64,000 bases of DNA, from assembly GCA_028564925.1 (NCBI GenBank), contig CM053033.1, forward strand, positions 84,489,468 through 84,553,467, read 5' to 3'. The position numbers were made by a program, and so were the translations under genes. Each line of letters starts with the position of its first letter. Positions within the stretch are counted from its first letter, which is position 1. Below the pieces are notes generated by a model. The model did not search any database. It was not told the DNA's origin and was given only the letters and a program-made list of their open reading frames with translations. Of this stretch, positions 55,706-64,000 are shown piece by piece. Origin of the DNA: Lithobates sylvaticus. Its lineage: Eukaryota; Chordata; Amphibia; Anura; Ranidae.

Positions 55706-56738
55706 CATGCTTGAGTTCTCTATTACAAAATGCCCGAATTGCATCTTTGTACTGATTAAAAAGCACATATTGGAAAGATAATTTTTTCTGGCGTTGACAA
55801 TTATTAAACAAATTTGTAAAGTGTACGAAACATTCCAAAACAACGGGCACACAAAAACGATACTAATCAATAAAACTAAAACAGTAGTTCAGGACATACC
55901 AGTATTGCAATAACAAGTACAAATTAGGAAGAACACTGATGAAATCATACAAGTATGGATTATGCTGTTTCTACACTATGACCATCAAAATCACTAGTAT
56001 ATTATTTTCACTTGTCTGAACAACACAAATCTGTACAACAAATCAAAATATCTTAATCAATTATTCCAGGTTTCTCCCTTTTTTGTTTTCCTGTTTATTT
56101 CTCTTTGCAGAGTTTTATTTCCTTTTGGTTTTTAGATTGGAATTTTCAAAGGCTTAGCTTTCTGTTACTGTTCACTGAGAAGTAGTGCATTGAGCAGTAT
56201 AGAGCAGTGCTCTTATCTGGACGCAGAGTGTAAAACCTTGTCAACCCACAAAGTTGTGTGAGAACCTACAGGAGGAGATATGTTTGCAAAGGCTGTTTTG
56301 TGCAATTCAGTGGTAGTCTGAGAACTAGATTTTGGCATACTAAGCCTCATATATTTAAAGAGGGTTTTAAATAAAAAGGTTAAACTATTTTAATTTAAAA
56401 AATCCTACTAGATATGTATTCTTAACTGACAAAAGTACCTTCTGTTGCTCTTGGCCCCCAAATCTCAATATTCATATTCTTTGCTGCTGTGGTTTGACCT
56501 CCACTTGTTCTCCATGGTCACACTGTGTGTAGAAATGTAGCCCTCTTGCTCAATCCTCAAATGGACTATGGGATTTGTAATGTGCATTGAGCAGTACACA
56601 TGAATGTAACCAACGTGTGCACTACTTGTTTCAAATAAACAGAAGTAAGAGGGAAAGGTAGAGGCTCAGGTGCTCATGGCGGATGTTACAAGGGGGCAGA
56701 AAAAACAATGTAAAGCTCAGTACACGCCTGTACAGGTA
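55706..56738. other. no gene recognised
   Basis: AT-rich sequence without repeats I can classify. Confidence 0.5.
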
Positions 56739-58215
56739 CAGTGCCTTGAAAAAGTATTCATACCCCTTGACATTTTCTATATTTTGTCATGTTGCAACCA
56801 AAAATGTAAATTGATTTTATGTGATAGACCAACACAAAGTGACACATAACTGTGACGTGGAAGGAAAATGATAAATAGTTTTCCAAATTTTTTACAAATA
56901 TGTGAAAAGTGTGGCGTGCATTTGTATTCAGCCCCCCTGAGTCAATACTTTTGCACATCTAGAGAGTGACATTTATGCCTATTCTTCCTTGCAAAATAGC
57001 TTAAGCTCTGTCAGATTGGATGGAGAGTGTCTGTGAACAGCAATTTTCAAGTCTTGCCACAGATTCTCAATTGGATTTAGGCCTGGACTTTGACTGGGCT
57101 ATTCTAAGACATGAATATGCTTTGATTCCATTGTAGCTCTGGCTGTATGTTTAGGGTCATTGTCCTGCTGGAAGGTGAACCTCCACCCCATCTCAAGTCT
57201 TTTTCAGACTCTAACAGGCTTTCTCCTAAGATTGACTCGTCTTTGGCTCCATCCATCAACTCTGACCAGCTTCCCTGTCCCTGCTGAAGAAAAGCATGGT
57301 TTGTTTAGGGTGATGTGCAGTGTTAGTTTTCCACCACACATAGCGTTTTGCTTTTAGGCCAAAAAGTTACATTTTGGTCTCATCTGAGCAGAGCACCTTC
57401 TTCCATGTTTGCTGTGTCCCCCACATGGCTTCTCGCAAACTGGAAATGGGACTTCATATGGCTTTCTTTCAACAATGGCTTTCTTCTTGCCACTCTTTGA
57501 TAAAGGCCAGATTTGTGAAGTGCACGTCTTATAGTTGTCCTGTGGACAGATTCTCCTACCTGAGCTGTGGATCTCTGCAGCTCCTCCACAGTTACCATGG
57601 ACCTCTTGGCTGCGTCTCTGATTAATGCCAGTCACCTTGCCCGTCCTGTCAGTTTAGGTGGACGGCCATGTCTTGGTAGGTTTGCAGTTGTGCCATACTC
57701 TTTCCATTTTTCGGATGCTGGATTGAACAGTGCTCCGTGAGATGTTCAAAATTTGGGATATTTTTTGTAACCTAACCCTGCTTTAAACTTCTCCACAACT
57801 TTATCCCTGACCTGTCTGTGTTCCTTGACCTTCATGATGTTTGTTCACTAAGGTTCTCTAACCTCCGAGGGCTTCACAGAACAGCTGTATTTATACTGAG
57901 ATTAAATTGCACACTAATGCACTCTACTTACTAATTAGGTGACTTCTAAAGGCAATTGGTTCCACTAGATTTTAGTTGGGGGTATCAGAGTAAAGGGGGC
58001 TGGATACAAATGCACGCCACACTTTTCACATATTTATTTGTAAAAAAAAATTAAAACCATTTATCATTTTCCTTCCACTTCACAATTATGTGCCACTTTG
58101 TGTTGGTCTATCGCATAAAATCCCAATAAAATATATTATAAAATTTAATTTTTTGGTTGTAACATGACAAAATGTGGAAATTTTTAAGGAGTATGAATAG
58201 TTTTTTAAGGCACTG
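56739..58215 (-). mobile_element. Tc1-like transposon, minus, near full length
   Basis: Ends CAGTGCCTTGAAAAAGTATT and, reversed, CAGTGCCTTAAAAAACTATT, each flanked by TA. Long inverted arms extend about 200 bases. Decayed. Confidence 0.9.
56960..57850 (-). pseudogene. Tc1-like transposase remnant
   Basis: Minus-strand block 57380-57598 reads MVTVEELQRSTAQVGESVHR and TTIRRALHKSGLYQRVARRK, the helix-turn-helix and linker. Further C-terminal pieces run in other frames toward 56970. Several breaks; inactive. Confidence 0.78.
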
Positions 58216-58259
58216 TATGTGTGCAGTTTTTTGCAGTGAGTTTAGGGCAGCACATTTAT

Positions 58260-59233
58260 TTAACTACTTGCCTACCAGCCACGAACACCCCCTTCCTGAC
58301 CAGGCCATTTTTCAGCTTTCAGCGCTGTCGCATTTTGAATGACAAATGCGCGGTCATGCAACGCTGTACCCAAATAAAATTTTTATCATTTTTTCCCCAC
58401 AGATAGAGCTTTATTTTGGTGGTATTTGATCACCTCTGCGGTTTTTATTTCTTGCGCTATAAACAAAAGAAGAGGGACAAGTTTGAAAAAACATAATATT
58501 TTTTACTATTTATAATAAATATCCAATTTTTTTTTTTTTTTTAAACAAATTTTTTCCTCAGTTTAGGCCAATACGTATTCTTCTACATATTTTTGGTAAA
58601 AAAAATCGCAATAAGCGTATATTGATTGGTTTGCGCAAAAGTTATAGCGTCTACAAAATAGGGGATAGATTTATAGCATTTTTATTATTATTTTTTTTTT
58701 ACTAGTAATGGCGGCGATTTGCGATTTTTATCGTGACTGCGACATTGCGGCGGACACTTCGGACACTTTTGACTCATTTTTGGGACCATTCACATTTATA
58801 CAGCGATCCGTGCTATAAAAATGCATTGATTACTGTATAAATGTGACTGGCAGGGAAGGGGTTAACGCTAGGGGGCGCTGCAGGGGTTAATGTGTACCCT
58901 ATATGGTGATTCTTACTGTGGGGGGAGGGGACTGACTTGGGGAGGAGACCGATCGGTGTCCCTATGTACAAGGGACACACCATCGGTCTCCTCTCCTCTG
59001 ACAGGACGTGGATCTGTGTGTTTACACACACCGATCCACGTCCTGCTCGATTACCGGGCAATCGCGGGTGCCTGGCGGTCATCGCGACCGCCGGGCACGC
59101 GCACCGAGGCCCCAGCTACGCGGCGGGCGCCCCCCAGTGGCCAAATTTGAGACGACGTCATATGACGGCGTCCCGCCACAGTAGCTGAACCGTCCCGCCG
59201 TCATTTGACAGTGGGCGGTCAGCTAGTGGTTAA
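58260..59233 (+). mobile_element. TTAACCACTT element family E, full copy
   Basis: Left TTAACTACTTGCCTACC; right CAGCTAGTGGTTAA. Hairpins at 58941-58997 and 59001-59045. Its interior closely follows the copy at 43072. Confidence 0.85.
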
Positions 59234-60672
59234 ATAGGCTGCTTCATGTGCAAAGAACCACACAAAAGTGCTGCATGACCACACCAAAGCGCATGGTACT
59301 TTTTACCATGCCTTTTAATGCATGCGTTCAGAAAGGTGTGTTGGGGGTGCCTTTTAAGAATTAAACACGCAGTGCTGAATGAGGCCTTAGAGTTGTCAAT
59401 GACTAGAGAATCTTTTTTGGTCATTCTTTTCTTCTGGTTCACAGGAGTGCACAGTGTGACGACAAGGCGACGACAAGGTAAAAAAGCAGGTGAAAGGTGC
59501 AGGTAGGAGGGTTTTTAATGCCTTTAAAACAAGTGGAATGGAAATCTCTCAATGTTGCAACTAATGAGATCCTTGCTTTATTTTTTCAACCTGCACTGGA
59601 GAACCATTGGTATCTATCGGTGTGGACGAGGCAGGCGCTATTCAGGTGTCGGTCAGGACCAGTACTTATGTATGTGCTGCTGACCTATATACTTGTCAGT
59701 GTACACCGCTATCTTTGTGTTGGCTTGTTTGCACATGACCATTTGTAGTCCAGTCTTTCTCATGTCATATTTTTGTAAATATTGGAATAAAGTTCGTAGA
59801 ATAGGAATTCTATACATATCAGTAGTTGTATAAGCATGGTGGGATCTCCTATGGGTGGTAGGGGCTGAGGTGAAACAACAAAATAAAAAAGGCAGATAAA
59901 AGAATGGTAATCTGTGTCTGTCCCTCGCACTTTTATTAAACCTTGGACTGGGCTGCAGAAGGCTGTGTGTACGTAGACAAGTTGGAAAGCTTCTGACATT
60001 TTTTAGGTCATTCTTGTGCTGCTACAGCTCAAGTAAATGATAGAAATACCATTTTACGAAGACAATCTAGCTTGGCATTTTAAAAAAACATTTGTTTTTA
60101 ACAGGTATACAGGGACAGCCCTTGATTTAGAATGACAGATCAGGGATTACTTTGTGTACAGGTATGAAAGGGTTTATAATATAAGCTTGAGCAACAATAT
60201 ACTGCATAGATAGTGTATCTCTGCAGCTTTCAATGTAGGCAGTACACTGAATCTGTTGTGTTATTTATGACTGTTTATAGTAAAGAACTGTGTGTGTTTC
60301 ACCCTCTCTGCTGGATAATCCATTGATATGGGCCCTGGTGGTGGCTCTTGCTGATCACGATAACCCTTCCTCTACAAACATGCTCCAGCCTAAAATCTCC
60401 AGCTGGAGGGAAGAGCCTGCACTGAGCATGCTCCTTGTGTGTCTGTTGCTGGCAGCTTATGAAGACACCAGTGTAGGCCTCAGCTGCTCCTGGAGGGAAT
60501 CTGATGGCCTAGTGGCCTGCGTTGGAGGTCTGTTGTGTGATAACTGGCTGGAATCATGAAGAGATCGTTTTGATCTGCAGAAAAACACCTTGATCCCGCC
60601 CAGATCTTCTCTTTTTCCTCCCAGTCACCAGGCTGCTGGCTTGCTGTAATCTTTGTCTCATTTCTCTTCCAG
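59234..60672. other. no supported gene; duplicated segment inside
   Basis: 60395-60545 is related to 63879-64000 (landmarks AGCTGGAGGGAAGAG, AGTGTAGGCCTC, GAATCTGATGG). Otherwise unclassified. Confidence 0.5.
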
Positions 60673-60696
60673 GCACGTGGAGAAAATTTGCATATT
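60673..60696 (+). CDS. speculative 24-nt host microexon
   Basis: TTTCTCTTCCAG precedes and GTGAGT follows a 24-base segment encoding ARGENLHI in phase 0, which would fit after the candidate first exon at 24543-24563. The tract before the acceptor is pyrimidine-rich. No repeat family explains it. Chance splice-like sites are common in long introns, so this is a weak call. Confidence 0.15.
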
Positions 60697-61549
60697 GTGA
60701 GTTGGCTCCTGATTTCTCTTGTACTAATGTCTCTGACTTGTCATTAGAAACTTCTTATAGTTGAGAGAAAGATTTTAGGCTCGCAGACTAGAATTTTCAT
60801 GAAAACAACAAGCCTTAGTAACTATACACTATCATGTATTGACTATTTTAGGCATTGTTCTGATGATCTTTTTGAAAGCCAGTACACAGATAAAATGTTC
60901 GTTGTCAGGCTTGAACAGTGTATGGAAATGTCTAATGTCAGAGAGGGACTGGGGGAAGAAATTGTCTTTTAACATACTGCTCTTTTACGTATTTCCTCTG
61001 CCTCTCATTACTGTTTTAATATCCACGGGAAGTCTTAGGAAAGAATCCTAGGATACTAGTCCTTGTGTGAATGTTCATATATGAATGTATTTTTTCCCTG
61101 ATGCTCTACGTTGCTGTACGTGGTCGTGCAATTTCCACAGGAGTTTCAAGGATTCTATAGCAAGACCAATGCTTTTTTTACAGTTATTAAAAAAAAAAAA
61201 GGTCCTTTCACAGATACTGGATATATTTTAGGATTCACCCAGAGTTGCATTGATGTTCCATGTTCATATCATTCTGGTGGTCGGAGCTCAATAAAAGATC
61301 AAGGCCGTTCTCCGTTTATCGCTGTTTAAAATCTGGCAAAAAATGTATAGACACTTTAGGGTGCATGGCCACTTTCTCCAGAAGAGACAGTACTTGAAAT
61401 AGGTGCAGCACTCAACAAAGAGGTTTTTAGAATGTCAGTGTTGCATTTTAAAAGCTAATGTATGCCACAACTGTAATAAGAAACTGGATTTTATCTGTGG
61501 ATTATGCTTATTGCATCTATTGAGTAAACTCCCATACATGCATTTTTAC
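60697..61549. other. no gene recognised
   Basis: Ordinary sequence. Confidence 0.5.
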
Positions 61550-61846
61550 CTATAGGTACTGTGTGGATTTTTACTGTACATGCAGCCGGTGATATCACCT
61601 GTGCATGCGCTCTGAAGGAATGGCCACCTGGACTATTCCTTCAGAGTCCTGTGCTGGAGTCCGCAAACCCGGAAGGAAGACCGGTGAAGATGGAAGCCCT
61701 GTCATCAGCTACAGCTTGCCGCTGAAAGGGCTTCGTTCTAAGGTTAGTTTCACATAATGTGCTAGTATGCAATGCTAGCACATTATAACTGTGCCTTACA
61801 GGTTAAAAAAATGAAATGAATCGCCGGCGGTTTACTACCACTTTAA
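61550..61846 (-). mobile_element. TTAA foldback element family A, shortened
   Basis: Carries the TAATGTGCTAGTATGC/GCTAGCACATTA hairpin (61757-61787) and ends TTTACTACCACTTTAA. The left end is approximate. Confidence 0.65.
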
Positions 61847-61858
61847 AAGTTACTCTAA

Positions 61859-62321
61859 AGCCCCATACACACGGTCGGACCGTGGACCAACTTTCCCTTG
61901 GACTTTTGTCCAAAGGGCGTTGGCCCTCAAGTTGGTACTGCATACACACGGTCGGACTTTTGAGACAACCAACACGAACGTAATGACGTTTCAACGTACT
62001 GACGACACTTCAAAAGAGGACGTTCGAATACTCCAGCGCCACCTTTGGTCAACTTCTATATTGTTGTCTGATCTTTTGCATTGGTTCTGAGCATGCGTGT
62101 TTGTACTGTGGACAAAAGTCAGTTGGTACTGCATACACACGTTCGGACTTTCGTCCTTCGGACTTTTGTTGGCAGAAAGTTGGTCCGTTCGCACAGCCAA
62201 CAAAAGTCCGATGAAACCTGGAAAAAGTTGGTCCGATGGAGCGTACACACGGTCGGATGTTGGTCCAAACCACCTAATTTGCATGTTGGTTGTCAAAAAG
62301 TCCGACCGTGTGTACGGGCCT
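61859..62321. mobile_element. non-autonomous Harbinger element, same ends as 1-7149
   Basis: Left AGCCCCATACACACGGTCGG; right CCGACCGTGTGTACGGGCCT; TAA and TTA flank it. Subterminal repeats of GGACTTTTGT and GTTGGTCC. No coding sequence. Confidence 0.88.
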
Positions 62322-62333
62322 TTAGAATGCTCA

Positions 62334-62816
62334 TTAAAGTGGAGTTCCACCCACTTTTATAACTCTTCAGCATCTCTCACTAAACTGTGCACTGTAAACA
62401 AATTGGATATTTTTTTTATTTTTTTTTCAGCACAGACTGTATATCTGCTGTATTCATTTTTCACTTCCTCCTCCCTGGCCGTGGCCCATCGCATCATTTC
62501 CTGTTTGCAATGCCTCCTGGGAAGGGGCAGCAACTTCCTCTCAAACTGCCATTGCTATGGAAACCTGACCTGAAACCTATTACACTGCTTATGCTGCACT
62601 GAGCATGTACGAGATCTACAAGGATGAGATCCAGGAAGAAATACAGTCTGGCTTCAGATGCCCACGGCCTGCTGCAAGTTTATAAAATAACAAACTACTG
62701 CTAAAAACTAACAAAACAGACCTTAGTTTACAGACTAACTTTACTAGAATACATTAAGCTTGTGTATTATAGGGGTATTTTTATTTAAAAAGTATAATTT
62801 TGGAACACCGCTTTAA
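62334..62816 (+). mobile_element. TTAA element family B2, copy 2
   Basis: Same ends as 45414 (TTAAAGTGGAGTTCCACCC; GGAACACCGCTTTAA). It differs by a few substitutions and small deletions. Confidence 0.88.
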
Positions 62817-63683
62817 TATCAAGTAATACTACAGTTTCAAACATCTCTTTGACAGTTGGGCTGTGTAGGGATGTAGGCGCAATGACTTCTAATTGTCGGG
62901 AGCAATCATTATCAAATAAGGGTGAAAAGGGAACAAGGTTCGCTAAGTGTGAATCGGCCTTTGAATGAGGAAGAATTTACAGGTCTCAGCAGCTTGTGAC
63001 ACTAGAGACCATCATATCCCCCACTGCCTATCATTCTTTTTGAGGCTTTTGACCATCTATGGATAGCCATTGAAAGACATTTATCATTTTTAGTGACTTG
63101 GTGTTTGGGAGTTTATAAATTTTAATTTATTCTGGTCATTGAAACAAATGCTAAAGTGCTTAAATGCGCCTAGAGTTTAGGAGCTTTTGGATTATTTTAA
63201 TGCCTAAAAGCTCCTCTCCTGAACACAATTCTGCCTTCCGGAGAGGAACTTTGACTGCCTCTAAACTCTGCTGTTCCTAAACTCTGGTAAAAGTCTGTGT
63301 GCATGAACAGATGAGCTTTTGTTGAGTTCAGGGGCTTTGGCAAAAAAAAAACACCAAAAGCTCCTAAGTCATTGAAAAAAAAAAAAAAAAAACTTGTCAA
63401 ACTAAAGAAAACTAATTATTTGAGAATAATTCATTTAAGCTTTTTTTCCCCCATAGAAAGCAAGAAATTGTGCCAAAATTAGGTTAGCATTCAGTTTCTG
63501 AAATTTTGTCTTTTTTTTGGCACAAATCTTACATTGGACTAAAGGATTGTTCACAAAAAGCCCTCCTTTGTACAGAACAGGAGATACTGGTTTTAACACC
63601 CACTTTCGTGCAGTTGTAAGATATTTTGTTCTAGATTGGAAGGAAAATGTATTAATCTAGGACTCCTGTTGATTACAATGAGC
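62817..63683. other. no gene recognised; weak palindrome
   Basis: 63165-63370 holds mirrored AGGAGCTTTTGG and CCAAAAGCTCCT text, likely a decayed miniature element resembling the one at 35850. Nothing coding. Confidence 0.5.
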
Positions 63684-63834
63684 CAGGGATCCTCAAACTA
63701 CGGCCCTCCAGCTGTTGTTGTGGATTTGCACATCCCATGAGGCATTGTAAAACTCTAACATTCACAGACATGACTAAGCATGATGGGAATTGTAGTTCCT
63801 AAACAACTGGAGGGCCGTAGTTTGAAGACCCTTG
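63684..63834. mobile_element. short hAT miniature element
   Basis: CAATGAGC is duplicated perfectly on both sides (63676-63683 and 63835-63842). Ends CAGGGATCCTCAAACTACGG and CCGTAGTTTGAAGACCCTTG. 151 bases. Confidence 0.93.
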
Positions 63835-63842
63835 CAATGAGC

Positions 63843-64000
63843 CATCCATATCTAACGCATTTCATCTGATCCCAAGCTGGAGGGAAGAGTCAGCATTGAC
63901 CATGTGTCCTGTGTATCCGCTTCAGTTCTTGACACAAGTGTAGGCCTCGGTTGCTGTGCCTGGAGAGAATCTGATGGGCAGTGCTGGTGGTTGGCTGAAT
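63843..64000. repeat. second copy of the 60395-60545 segment, cut by window end
   Basis: Landmarks AGCTGGAGGGAAGAG, AAGTGTAGGCCTCGG and GAATCTGATGG align in order with the first copy. Confidence 0.7.

Noticed and set aside
59443-59475. 33-nt exon-like segment between a good acceptor and GTAAAA
   Set aside because: In the phase expected after MATLDAE it meets a stop at once, and the donor is poor.

Overview
The window looks like intergenic and intronic DNA from a large vertebrate genome, most likely an anuran amphibian and probably a ranid-type frog. This rests on my recognition of the repeat vocabulary: an L2 LINE with a (TAA)n tail, a Tx1/L1-type LINE, four Tc1-like transposons, PIF/Harbinger and hAT elements, TTAA-flanked foldbacks, and a Gypsy fossil with a SCAN-like Gag. 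No alignment was run. Almost every recognisable protein fragment belongs to a transposable element. The only plausible host gene piece is a GC-box promoter with a seven-codon first exon at about 24.47-24.56 kb.

Layout. At 1-7149 lies the right-hand part of an autonomous PIF/Harbinger element with three genes: a MADF-type protein (minus), a Myb/SANT-like protein (plus, divergent) and a DDE transposase (minus). Its right end sits inside a TTAA-flanked foldback (7150-7563). A 5'-truncated L2 LINE covers 8870-11588. At 12.1-13.3 kb is the first of several TTAACCACTT elements. A broken Gmr1-like Gypsy fossil lies at 13530-16694. A Tx1/L1 LINE on the minus strand (18.45-22.1 kb) is split by an LTR-like scrap and a Harbinger deletion derivative. 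After the candidate host exon comes a 2.4-kb C-rich minisatellite (24.88-27.33 kb). From 27.4 to 64 kb the DNA is a mosaic of nested DNA transposons: Tc1 copies at 32.3-35.0, 41.4-42.5, 49.3-51.3 and 56.7-58.2 kb; hAT elements with intact 8-bp target duplications at 32422, 46810, 54907 and 63684; many TTAA elements; and Harbinger-type miniature elements.

How they work together. The Harbinger carries the parts needed to move itself, and its right terminus matches miniature elements at 20658, 36256 and 61859, so it or a close relative is their likely driver. Several unrelated-looking TTAA families begin with the same TTAAAG-type end, suggesting one transposase served many passengers. I did not find a CRISPR array, an operon, an RNA gene or a convincing long host coding sequence.
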